Below are positions 8,786 to 17,352 of a stretch of DNA of 64,000 nt, piece by piece. The notes below the pieces were generated by a model. It saw only the letters and a list, made by a program, of their open reading frames with translations, was not told the origin of the DNA and did not search any database. The stretch's first letter is position 1; the number at the start of each line of letters is the position of its first letter. Both the position numbers and the translations under genes were made by a program. The DNA comes from Selenomonadaceae bacterium. GTDB taxonomy: Bacteria > Bacillota > Negativicutes > Selenomonadales > Selenomonadaceae. The DNA lies in the NCBI GenBank assembly GCA_017614505.1, contig JAGABT010000014.1, positions 1 through 64,000 of the forward strand. Reading direction: 5' to 3'.

Positions 8786-10132
8786 TTGATTCACAAATTC
8801 AAACAGGGCGCCGATTTTATTCTGCTGGACGTGGAGAGCGGCGCCGTTCACATTATCGACGAGATGATTTTTGACATTCTCGAAACTTTCACCGGCACAA
8901 ATGACGCCGAAACTTTTTCCGCGCTCAGTGAAAAATATCCGCCAGCTGAAATTTCCGAGGCGCTTGCTGAACTCCACGCGCTCATTGACGCCGGTCAGCT
9001 TTTCGCGCCGGATAACAGCGTCCCGCCAGTTTTTCAAAGCGTCGGTATCGTCAAAAGCCTCTGCCTTATGGTCGCGCAGGACTGCAACCTCCGCTGCAAG
9101 TACTGTTTCGGCGACGAAGGCACTTACGGTCACCGCGCGGTTATGTCTGAGGAAGTCGGGCGCGCCGCTGTAGATTTTCTGCTCAAAAATTCCAGGTTCC
9201 GCAAGCACTACGAGATTGACTTTTTCGGCGGCGAACCGCTGCTCAATTTCAAAACTGTTCGCGCGGTTACCGAGTACGTCCGCCAGCGCGAAAAAGAGAC
9301 CGGCAAAATTTTCAAGCTCACGCTGACTACCAACGGCGTTCTGCTTGACGATAGAAAAATCAGCTGGCTGAACGAAAATAATATTTCCGTCGTGCTGAGC
9401 CTTGACGGGCGGCAGAATGTTCATGACGCGATGCGCCCAGATATTTCCGGCGGCGGCAGTTATCAGCGCGTGGTGAAAAATTTCAGAAAGCTCGTCGACA
9501 GCCGCCACGATGAAAATTACTACATTCGCGGCACCTACACCAACCGCAACCTTGACTTCGCCAGCGACGTTCTGAGCATGTACGACGCCGGATTTGACAT
9601 TCTCTCCGTGGAACCCGTCGTGCTGAAAGATTCGCCGCTCGCTCTTACCGAAAAAGATTTGCCGCGCATTTCCGCTGAATATGACCGGCTGGCTGAAATT
9701 TACCTCGAACGCCGTCGCGTAGGCAGGGGCTTTAACTTTTTCCACTTCAACGTTGACTTGAACAACGGTCCCTGCGTTGCCAAAAGGCTGGCTGGCTGCG
9801 GCGCCGGTCACGAATATTTTGCCGTGGCGGAAAACGGCGATTTGTACCCCTGCCACCAGTTCGTTGGGCGCGGCAAGTACAAGCTCGGCAACGTCTTTAC
9901 CGGCGTCGAAGAATCTGCGCGAAACTTGACGCAGTATTTCCGCGAATCGCACATTCTCAATAAGCCGAAGTGCCAGAAATGCTGGGCGAAATATTTCTGC
10001 TCCGGCGGCTGCCACGCCAACGCCGATTTGTTTCACGGCGATATTCGCCAGCCCTACGACCTCGGCTGTGAAATTCAAAAAAAGCGACTCGAAGCCGCTA
10101 TCTACGTGCAGGCAAAAATTTTGGAGGAATAA
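8786..10132 (+). CDS. scfB: SCIFF-type radical SAM thioether maturase
   Basis: This 448-residue radical SAM/SPASM enzyme resembles the maturases that install Cys-to-Thr thioether links in SCIFF peptides (six cysteines in about 45 residues). The start is TTG 8786, 3 nt after gdpP; the resulting N-terminus (MIHKFKQG...DVESGAVHIID) matches the family's opening domain. The radical SAM motif CNLRCKYC is at residues 100-107, followed by DFFGGEPL. The C-terminal auxiliary-cluster region contains CVAKRLAGCG, YPCHQF and CQKCWAKYFCSGGC. The SCIFF precursor is normally encoded immediately upstream, but none is visible near this gene in either direction. Confidence 0.88.
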   Translation: MIHKFKQGADFILLDVESGAVHIIDEMIFDILETFTGTNDAETFSALSEKYPPAEISEALAELHALIDAGQLFAPDNSVPPVFQSVGIVKSLCLMVAQDCNLRCKYCFGDEGTYGHRAVMSEEVGRAAVDFLLKNSRFRKHYEIDFFGGEPLLNFKTVRAVTEYVRQREKETGKIFKLTLTTNGVLLDDRKISWLNENNISVVLSLDGRQNVHDAMRPDISGGGSYQRVVKNFRKLVDSRHDENYYIRGTYTNRNLDFASDVLSMYDAGFDILSVEPVVLKDSPLALTEKDLPRISAEYDRLAEIYLERRRVGRGFNFFHFNVDLNNGPCVAKRLAGCGAGHEYFAVAENGDLYPCHQFVGRGKYKLGNVFTGVEESARNLTQYFRESHILNKPKCQKCWAKYFCSGGCHANADLFHGDIRQPYDLGCEIQKKRLEAAIYVQAKILEE

Positions 10133-10187
10133 GGGTTTCGGGCTTGCTGAAACAGGCTATAACAAAATTGTAAGAGGTGAATTTATT

Positions 10188-11819
10188 ATGACGTTTGAAG
10201 ACAGCTTTACAGGTATGGCGTACCAGAACGTAAACTCGTGGGCGAGGGAACTTCTGAAGTCAAACAAATGGCTCGATGGTGCTACGCAGCAGGAAATAAT
10301 TGATTCGATGAACCAGCCGGATTTAATCTGCACGACTGGTTTTTTGCTCCGGCAGCAGATACAGCAGCATTTTCCAGCCTTCATGGAAAAGGCGGCGGAG
10401 AATTCGAAAATTCCGCTGTCAGCCTGCACGGACTTGTCAAAGACTGGAAACGTGCCGTGGGACTTAAAATTCACAAAGGCGCTGGCGAATGTTCTGGCGA
10501 GCGAAAAGGCATGCGAAGCATTCAGCGGCTACGACGCGCAGAAAAAAATTCTGGAAGCGCGGCAGTGGTTCAAGTACATGCAGGACAAGACGCGCCCTCA
10601 GCGCGAAATGGCGATAAAATTAATTTTCGCGCTGAAAATGGACGACGCGACCGCCGCAAAATTTCTTATCAGCGCCGACTACAATCTGTTCAGCGTCAGA
10701 AATCCCTTCGACTACATTTGCAATTTCTGCCTGACGTGCGATCCGCGCTTTACTTACGCCGAAGCCTGCGAAATGCTCAGCGAATTTGAAAAAAATCTGC
10801 CGAAGGAAATTCCAGCTGCCGCCCCTGAAAACGCCCCGTCCGACGCGACCCAGGAAATGACAAATGAAATAGCCCTTATCGCAAGAGGTAGTAATATTAG
10901 CCCTGAGGAGAAAAAGGCGAAAAAGGCGAAACTGCTTGAGTACATGAAGAAAAAGTCCGCCGAATTTGTCCGCAAGGTGCCGAAGAAAAATCAGCGCGAC
11001 AGGGCTGAAGGCGAGCGCGAAATGGAATACCCGTCCGGCTTTTCGCGGAGCAATATCGAACAGCTTAAGCGGTTCACGAAGTATCTCGCCATACTTTACC
11101 CCATGATGGATTACAGCGGCGTAGAAATTATCGAGAATGAGCGGGGCGAAAGGATTGAAAGAAGATTCGCGACGCTGAACGATTTGGTAAATGCGATGTA
11201 CGAAGATCAGGGCATTGAGTTCAGGGATCACCAGCAGCTTAATCTTCCGGCAAGGGGCGCCGCGCTGAACGAGTACAACAGAATTCCGTTCAACAGAGAC
11301 GTAATTCTTCGGCTTAGAACTCTTCCCAATACGTTGCGGGCGATGATCAGAGCGGCGAGCTATCCGGCGAATGCGCAGGACATCAGCCGCAGCACGATTA
11401 TGATTTTGGCGTACTTTTTCATAACCGGCTATTTGTACGCGGACGCAACTATAGCGAACGATTTTGCGGAAAGATTCCAGCAGGCAGAAAAAAATGCGGA
11501 GGACCCGAAAGAAACGAAATTAATCCAAATGCTGAGCAAGGTCACTGATTCTCTGGACGGCATCGCAGATTCGGAAAAGCCCATTGAAAATTTCAAGGCG
11601 GCGCTGAACTGGATTTTGACGTATTTCCACTTCACGAATTTCTACCCGCCGTTCGTGCTGGACAGATTCGTCATGCTTTGCCTTTTGGCAGACCCGTTGT
11701 CAGTGAATCTTCGCGGCAATTCTCTGCAGTTTCTCATGCAGCTCGTCATCGAAAGGCACTACGGTCTGCAAATTAACTTTAACAGGGCAAATGGAGGGAG
11801 GCAAAATGTCCCAGAATAA
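10188..11819 (+). CDS. Unknown protein paired with kinase-NB-ARC-TPR gene
   Basis: I do not recognise this family. ATG 10188 is preceded by AAGAGGTGA and gives 543 residues; the frame is open upstream but lacks a supported start. It is predicted cytosolic and largely helical. It has a Cys-containing stretch near residues 175-190 (CNFCLTCDPRF), an Ala/Pro-rich linker (about 205-225), a strongly basic segment (about 240-275, rich in Lys/Arg), and a hydrophobic C-terminal third without clear membrane helices (ending region ...DRFVMLCLLADP). Its last 14 bp overlap the start of the kinase gene, so the two are translationally coupled and probably act together, perhaps as substrate, adaptor or effector. 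That role is inference. Confidence 0.75.
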   Translation: MTFEDSFTGMAYQNVNSWARELLKSNKWLDGATQQEIIDSMNQPDLICTTGFLLRQQIQQHFPAFMEKAAENSKIPLSACTDLSKTGNVPWDLKFTKALANVLASEKACEAFSGYDAQKKILEARQWFKYMQDKTRPQREMAIKLIFALKMDDATAAKFLISADYNLFSVRNPFDYICNFCLTCDPRFTYAEACEMLSEFEKNLPKEIPAAAPENAPSDATQEMTNEIALIARGSNISPEEKKAKKAKLLEYMKKKSAEFVRKVPKKNQRDRAEGEREMEYPSGFSRSNIEQLKRFTKYLAILYPMMDYSGVEIIENERGERIERRFATLNDLVNAMYEDQGIEFRDHQQLNLPARGAALNEYNRIPFNRDVILRLRTLPNTLRAMIRAASYPANAQDISRSTIMILAYFFITGYLYADATIANDFAERFQQAEKNAEDPKETKLIQMLSKVTDSLDGIADSEKPIENFKAALNWILTYFHFTNFYPPFVLDRFVMLCLLADPLSVNLRGNSLQFLMQLVIERHYGLQINFNRANGGRQNVPE

Positions 11820-14800
11820 AACTAAAGACGGAAGGGTTCCGCTGCCTGCGGGCGCCGTGATAGTTGGCGCGGGCGGCGAAAGGTACACTCTTCAGGAGGC
11901 AGTCGGCGGCGGCGGCAGTGCATTGATTTACCGTGCGACAAAGAGCAACAGTCGGCGCCTCTTCGTCGTCAAGGAGTGCTATCCCGTGGCGAACCTGTAT
12001 AAATTCGTTCGGGAAAATTACGTGGTTTGCCCCGAAGAAAGCGGGAACGAGCTAGCCATTGAGCGGCTGGAGTTTTACAAAAGCAACATGGCGCTTGAAA
12101 ATGAAGTCGGGCAGACTATTGCGGCGTCGACGAAACGAATCGTTGCGTCATGGGAGGATTTGAACGCCAGAGAAATTATCGTGGACGAAACGCATTACGA
12201 CGCGACCGGCAGTTTTTTTATCGTCATGGAATGTATGAGCAGGGAGAAGGAGAACGGCTGGTTTCTGAGCGATTTGCTTGAAGAATGCGCGCACCCCGCC
12301 AGTAAAAATTATCCGCTGCGTACCGGCGGGCTGCCCGCGCCGTATGTCGTTGTCTGCATTATGGAGGAAGTTTTGAAGTCTCTGCGCGACGTGCACAGGG
12401 CGGGGTACATTCACGGCGATATTCAGGACGCGAATTTTTTCCTTATGGGCAACGATTTGAAAACCGGCGATATTGGCGTAGGAATGCTGCTGGATTTCGG
12501 AAATGCGCGCAAGCTGCTGGAGGACGGCAAAACGGCAGAATTTGCTGACAGAGAAATTTTTGCCACGCTCGGATATTGTGCGCCGGAAATTATTTACGAC
12601 AACGACGGCACGCTCCGGCTTACTCCGGCGGCGGATATTTTTTCCGCGGGCTGTCTTTTTTTGTACCTGCTCAGGGGAATGGATTACCGCGATAACTGGG
12701 GCGGCGATTTGATAAATTTGCTGGGCAACGGCAGAATTTTTTCCGTAAAGAATGCGCTGAAGCGCGGGTACGGTCGTGACGCGGCGTTTTTGCTGGAAGA
12801 AATTTTAGAGACGGCGCTGAGTCTTGAGCCGGAGAAGCGCTATCAGAATGGCGGTGAAATGCTTGAAAAAATTTTAGAGCTGAAAAAATTGTCGATGCCG
12901 CTGAGGTTTAAGCTTGCTGCGAATTTATCGCGCAGTCCTTACTGGGTTGCTCGGAGCCGTGACGAGGAACTGGCGCGGCTGCAAAAGCAGCTGGCGGAAG
13001 GTCAGCAGCCGCTGTACATCTGGGGAATTGGCGGCGTCGGAAAAACGGAACTTGCAATGGAATTTGCCAGAAAGCAGTCGGTGCGGGCGTATCTGGTAAC
13101 CTTTCGAGGTACGATGCGCGAAACCGTTTTGCAGCTGGATTTTGCGAATTACAAATTTCGATACAACGGCACAGGAGACCGGCAGGAGCAGGAATACTGC
13201 GAGCGGCTCGCCATTTTGAAAACGGATTACGCGGACTGCCTTTTAATCGTCGACAATTTTGACAGCGAGACCGAGGATATTTCCAGACTTCAGCAGGAGC
13301 CGGCGTTCAAAGACATTGTGGGGATTGGAATGCATGTTTTGTTCACGACGCGTTCACGTCCTGACGAAATTACGCCGGAACTTGTCGCGTTCAGCGAAAA
13401 ATCTGCCTTCGAGCTGTTCACCCAAATTGTTTATGACGATTCCGGCGGCGGGAAAAAAATTTCGATTGACGCCGAGGAAGAACAGATTATTCGGAAACTG
13501 CTCAGCGAAATTGAGTACCACCCGCTGACCGTCGAACTTGCGGCGAAGGCGGTTTGCGACAGCTGGAACACAGTTACGCCGCGGGATTTGCTGAATCGTT
13601 TCAGACATGAAATTATTCGGCAGGACAACCGCACAGAAAAAGTTTACGACCAGATTAAGCTGCTGTTCAGGGTCTACAGCTTTGACGAAACGTACCGGCA
13701 GATTCTGGCGCACATGACGCTTTTGCCGGAGGAAGGAATGGACGCGGCGCTTATTCTGAGCAGTGAGGACGGCGCAAAAAAAAATCAGCTGCGGAGGATT
13801 GAGCGGCGCGGATTTGTGCGGCGGCGGAAGGAAGATAACCGGCTGCTGATTCATTCGCTGATTCGGAGCGTGATAAAAAATGAGCTGCGACCAGTCGAGG
13901 AAGACTGCGATGAATTTCTTTCGGCGCTGTGGCGGTACTTCGAAGAGCAGTACCCGCCGGACATTCCGCACCACAGGCAGGCGGCGGAACTGTACGAAAA
14001 TGCCACAAATAATTTGCCTGACGCGCAGGGAATTTATGCGGCGCGGGCGGGGTACTGCTTCCTTGTTTCGGGAAAAAATATCGACGGGCTGCTGAATATG
14101 AACATGGCGCTTAAGCGGCGCGAAGATACGCCGGAGGATTACGAGCTTGCCAGAATGCACAGTGACGCCGGCTTTGCGGAGCTTCGGCTTTACGATACCG
14201 ATAAAGCGATGAAACATTTCAAAAGGGCGCTTGAAATTTTGGAGAAAGTCGCGCCGGAAAGTCCCGATATTGCGGGCGTCCTAATGAACATCAGTTCCGT
14301 TTACATGCAGCTTGGAAATTTCAGCGCGGCGATTGAATATTCCTCTGACGCCATGAAATTTTTTGAAAAGGTTCCGCCCAGAAATTCCGCCGAGTTGTCG
14401 AAGGCGCACAACGCTCTGGGTACGGCGCTCAACAGCGGCGGGCGCCCGCTGGAAGCCGTTGAACATCTGAAGACTGCGCTGAATCTCATGGAAAAATTTA
14501 ACGCGGTTGACGAGCAGGATTTGGCGGCAGTTTACAGCAACCTCGCGCTTGCTTATGCCAATTCCGGAAATTTCGCCGACGCCATGGAGTACATGAAAAA
14601 ATCGAAAGAGATTTATCAGAAAAACGATGACGCCAGAAATGTCGCGGCATCTTTTGGACTTCTCAGCGAGATTTGTGAACTGGCTGGGCAAAAGGTGGAA
14701 AGCGATTTTTATGCTGACGAAACGACAAAATTATTAGAGAAAAACTACATGGAATTGCATGTGAAACTTCTTGAGGCAACGCTCCGGCAGATTGAAGGCG

Positions 14801-15276
14801 AAAAAAAATCAATCGCGCGGGGTTTGAGCGATCCGATTTATCTGGTCGGTGCGTATTGCAAGGCAGCTAATTCCCTGCGGGTTCTGCGCGACTACAAAAA
14901 TGCGGAAAAATACATTGAGCTGGCGATTGAAACTCTCGGCAGTAAACATGACGCACCGGATTACGAATGGCTGAATTATGCCAACGCCTCCACGATTTAC
15001 TTCGACCAGGGAGATTTCGAGACCGCCTTGAAGTATTCGCAAAAAGCTATGGAAGTGGTTGAAAAGTTTATTGCAGATGACTTTAGCATTTTAAGCACGG
15101 TGTACATGGATATGGGAACCGTGCTAATAAAATTGGGCAGGAAGGACGAGGCGATGGAATACTATCAGAAATCGATAGAGGCGGAAAGCCAGTGCGAAAA
15201 TCCCGACCATGATTCGATTGGAATGTTAAGATCGTACATTGATACTTTCAACGAAGAATTAAATCTTCAGCAGTAA
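11806..15276 (+). CDS. Ser/Thr kinase - NB-ARC NTPase - TPR fusion
   Basis: This protein has 1156 residues from ATG 11806, which has GGAGGGAG 5 nt upstream. Residues 20-360 form a protein-kinase domain: GGGGS glycine loop (34-38), Lys56 in VVKE, HGD catalytic loop (203-205) with Asn210, DFG (230-232) and an APE. The usual Lys after HRD is Gln here. Residues about 385-720 form a STAND/NB-ARC-like NTPase: Walker A GIGGVGKT (407-414), Walker B LLIVDNFD with Asp483, a TTRSR sensor and an HPLTVELA motif resembling GLPLAL. The remainder is TPR-like helical pairs. It is cytosolic. STAND proteins use such repeats to sense a ligand and then oligomerise; here the kinase would be the output. Its target is unknown, possibly the coupled upstream protein. 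Confidence 0.88.
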   Translation: MSQNKTKDGRVPLPAGAVIVGAGGERYTLQEAVGGGGSALIYRATKSNSRRLFVVKECYPVANLYKFVRENYVVCPEESGNELAIERLEFYKSNMALENEVGQTIAASTKRIVASWEDLNAREIIVDETHYDATGSFFIVMECMSREKENGWFLSDLLEECAHPASKNYPLRTGGLPAPYVVVCIMEEVLKSLRDVHRAGYIHGDIQDANFFLMGNDLKTGDIGVGMLLDFGNARKLLEDGKTAEFADREIFATLGYCAPEIIYDNDGTLRLTPAADIFSAGCLFLYLLRGMDYRDNWGGDLINLLGNGRIFSVKNALKRGYGRDAAFLLEEILETALSLEPEKRYQNGGEMLEKILELKKLSMPLRFKLAANLSRSPYWVARSRDEELARLQKQLAEGQQPLYIWGIGGVGKTELAMEFARKQSVRAYLVTFRGTMRETVLQLDFANYKFRYNGTGDRQEQEYCERLAILKTDYADCLLIVDNFDSETEDISRLQQEPAFKDIVGIGMHVLFTTRSRPDEITPELVAFSEKSAFELFTQIVYDDSGGGKKISIDAEEEQIIRKLLSEIEYHPLTVELAAKAVCDSWNTVTPRDLLNRFRHEIIRQDNRTEKVYDQIKLLFRVYSFDETYRQILAHMTLLPEEGMDAALILSSEDGAKKNQLRRIERRGFVRRRKEDNRLLIHSLIRSVIKNELRPVEEDCDEFLSALWRYFEEQYPPDIPHHRQAAELYENATNNLPDAQGIYAARAGYCFLVSGKNIDGLLNMNMALKRREDTPEDYELARMHSDAGFAELRLYDTDKAMKHFKRALEILEKVAPESPDIAGVLMNISSVYMQLGNFSAAIEYSSDAMKFFEKVPPRNSAELSKAHNALGTALNSGGRPLEAVEHLKTALNLMEKFNAVDEQDLAAVYSNLALAYANSGNFADAMEYMKKSKEIYQKNDDARNVAASFGLLSEICELAGQKVESDFYADETTKLLEKNYMELHVKLLEATLRQIEGEKKSIARGLSDPIYLVGAYCKAANSLRVLRDYKNAEKYIELAIETLGSKHDAPDYEWLNYANASTIYFDQGDFETALKYSQKAMEVVEKFIADDFSILSTVYMDMGTVLIKLGRKDEAMEYYQKSIEAESQCENPDHDSIGMLRSYIDTFNEELNLQQ

Positions 15277-15282
15277 AAAAAT

Positions 15283-15312
15283 TTGGCAAATAGCCGCTGA
15301 CTGGTGTATAAT
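15283..15312 (+). promoter_or_regulatory. Promoter upstream of TRAP permease
   Basis: TTGGCA at 15283-15288 and TATAAT at 15307-15312 are separated by 18 bp. It lies just after the kinase gene stop and about 118 nt ahead of the TRAP permease start, leaving a long leader with no recognised riboswitch. Confidence 0.7.
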
Positions 15313-15430
15313 CAAAAAGCACTTTGTCGGCGGTATTTTTTTGCTTAATTTCAGGAGAAATCTGCTGCGCCGCCGCACGACGATCGAATGGTTTTCCCTT
15401 AACTTTTATAAATCTTAGCGAGGTGCTGAA

Positions 15431-17341
15431 ATGGCTGAAGAAAAAATCCTGACGGGCGACGAAGTTCTGAAAAAATACGACACCGAATCGAATACAATGG
15501 AATATCGCGGAGTCATGGCGAAGGTCGTCTCGGCGCTGGCGATAACTTTTTCAGTCTTTCAGCTGTACACGGCGGCCTTCGGCGTACTGGACGCGCAGCT
15601 CCAGCGGGCGGTACATTTAGGCTTCGGGCTGGCGCTGTCGTATCTGCTTTACCCTGCGCGAAAATCCTGCAGGCGCGACAAACTGCACCCGCTGAACGCC
15701 TTGCTGGCAATACTGGGCGCGGCGGCTCCGGCGTATATCGTCATATTCTACCGCGAACTGGTTTTGCGCTCAGCCCTGCCGACGCCGACGGATACGCTGG
15801 TTGGCGCGATTGGAATTTTGCTGGTGATTGAGGCGGCGCGGCGCGTGGTAGGAATACCAATGGTCTGCGTGGTTTTAACTTTCACCGCCTACGCGTTTCT
15901 GGGACCGTACATGCCTGGATTTCTGGCGCACAGGGGCTTGACGATTGACCAGTTCGTCAGCCATGTTTTCTTCACGACGGAAGGAATTTTCGGAATACCG
16001 CTGGGCGTCTCGTCGACGTTCATATTTCTGTTTATTTTATTCGGCGCGTATCTGGAAGGAACGGGCTTAGGAAAATTTTTTATCGACGTGGCGAACTCGA
16101 TAGCGGGCTGGGCGAGCGGCGGACCTGCGAAGGTTGCAGTTTTATCCAGCGGCTTAATGGGAACGGTTTCCGGCAGCTCGGTTGCAAACGTCGTAGGAAC
16201 GGGCTCGCTGACGATACCGATGATGAAAAAGCTGGGCTACCACAAAAATTTTGCGGGCGCAGTTGAAGCGGCGGCGTCGACGGGCGGACAGCTCATGCCG
16301 CCTGTCATGGGCGCGGCGGCGTTTTTAATGACGGAATTTGTGGGCGTGCCGTACATAGAAATCGTCAAGGCGGCGCTGATACCGGCGTTCCTGTACTTTA
16401 TCGGCGTGTGGCTGGGCGTCCACTTCGAGGCGAAGCGCGGCAACCTGAAAGGGATACCGCGCGAGGAACTGCCAAAATTTGTGGAAATTCTGCGCGAACG
16501 CGGACATCTGGCGATACCGCTGATCGTTATCGTCTACCTGCTGGTGAGCGGTTACACGCCAATGCGCGCGGCGCTCTACGCGATAATTTTATCAATCCTG
16601 GTTTCGGCAATAAAAAAATCCACCAGAATGACACCGGCGGAAATTGTCAGGGGATTGGAAAACGGCGCGCGAAACGTGCTGGGAGTTTTAGTAGCCTGCG
16701 CGGCGGCTGGAATAATAATCGGCGTGGTTACGAAAACTGGCGTGGGATTGAAGCTGGCGTCGGGCTTGCTGAATTTATCCGGCGGAATGATGCTGCCGAG
16801 CATGTTCTTCACGATGATCACGGCGATAATTCTGGGAATGGGCGTGCCGACGACGGCGAACTACGTCATAACCTCGACGATAGCGGCGCCGGCTTTGCTC
16901 CAGCTGGGCGTACCCGTTCTGGCGGCGCATATGTTTGTATTTTACTTCGGGATAATAGCGGACGTGACGCCGCCGGTCGCGCTGGCTGCCTACGCGGGCG
17001 CAGGAATTTCTGGCGGCAACGCGCTGAAAACGGGCGTGAACGCGTCGAAGCTGGCAATAGCGGCGTTCATAATCCCCTACATGTTCGTACTGAATCCAGA
17101 ACTGCTGCTGATAAACGGCGTGACGAGCAGTCTGGCGCTGGCGCTCTTGACGGCGCTGGTTGGAATGGTCGCGCTGAGTTCCTCACTGATAGGATTTCTG
17201 GCGGCGCCAATGAGTGCGGCTGAGCGGCTGATTTTAGGCGCGGGCGGCTTGATGATGATAAAGCCAGGCTTGCTGACGGACATTGCGGGCGTGGCGATTT
17301 TCGCGGCGGTTTTAGCGTGGCAACTCAAGCGGCGGCGCTAA
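15431..17341 (+). CDS. TRAP transporter permease, 4TM/12TM fusion
   Basis: This 636-residue polytopic membrane protein has the small (DctQ-like, about residues 20-130) and large (DctM-like) TRAP subunits fused in one chain, as in the TAXI-type systems. Markers include SGLMGTVSGSSVANVVGTG and GMGVPTTANYVI in the DctM half. TRAP systems use ion gradients and a periplasmic binding protein to import organic acids or amino acids. No TAXI-family binding-protein gene is adjacent, which is unusual, so the receptor must be encoded elsewhere or is absent. GCGAGGTGCTGAA precedes ATG 15431. It converges on hisD with only a short gap. Confidence 0.9.
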   Translation: MAEEKILTGDEVLKKYDTESNTMEYRGVMAKVVSALAITFSVFQLYTAAFGVLDAQLQRAVHLGFGLALSYLLYPARKSCRRDKLHPLNALLAILGAAAPAYIVIFYRELVLRSALPTPTDTLVGAIGILLVIEAARRVVGIPMVCVVLTFTAYAFLGPYMPGFLAHRGLTIDQFVSHVFFTTEGIFGIPLGVSSTFIFLFILFGAYLEGTGLGKFFIDVANSIAGWASGGPAKVAVLSSGLMGTVSGSSVANVVGTGSLTIPMMKKLGYHKNFAGAVEAAASTGGQLMPPVMGAAAFLMTEFVGVPYIEIVKAALIPAFLYFIGVWLGVHFEAKRGNLKGIPREELPKFVEILRERGHLAIPLIVIVYLLVSGYTPMRAALYAIILSILVSAIKKSTRMTPAEIVRGLENGARNVLGVLVACAAAGIIIGVVTKTGVGLKLASGLLNLSGGMMLPSMFFTMITAIILGMGVPTTANYVITSTIAAPALLQLGVPVLAAHMFVFYFGIIADVTPPVALAAYAGAGISGGNALKTGVNASKLAIAAFIIPYMFVLNPELLLINGVTSSLALALLTALVGMVALSSSLIGFLAAPMSAAERLILGAGGLMMIKPGLLTDIAGVAIFAAVLAWQLKRRR

Positions 17342-17352
17342 TTAATTATGTT

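Noticed and set aside
8468..10078. Very long minus-strand frame (536 codons) opposite the SCIFF maturase
   Set aside because: It lies wholly antisense to a clear radical SAM gene; its composition (Phe/Val/Ala-rich, no motifs) is that of a complementary-frame shadow.
8783..10187. SCIFF precursor peptide next to the maturase
   Set aside because: The 3-nt gap before and the 55-nt gap after the gene hold no Cys-rich short frame.
15313..15430. Riboswitch in the TRAP leader
   Set aside because: The leader is long but I could not recognise any conserved aptamer core or terminator/antiterminator pair.
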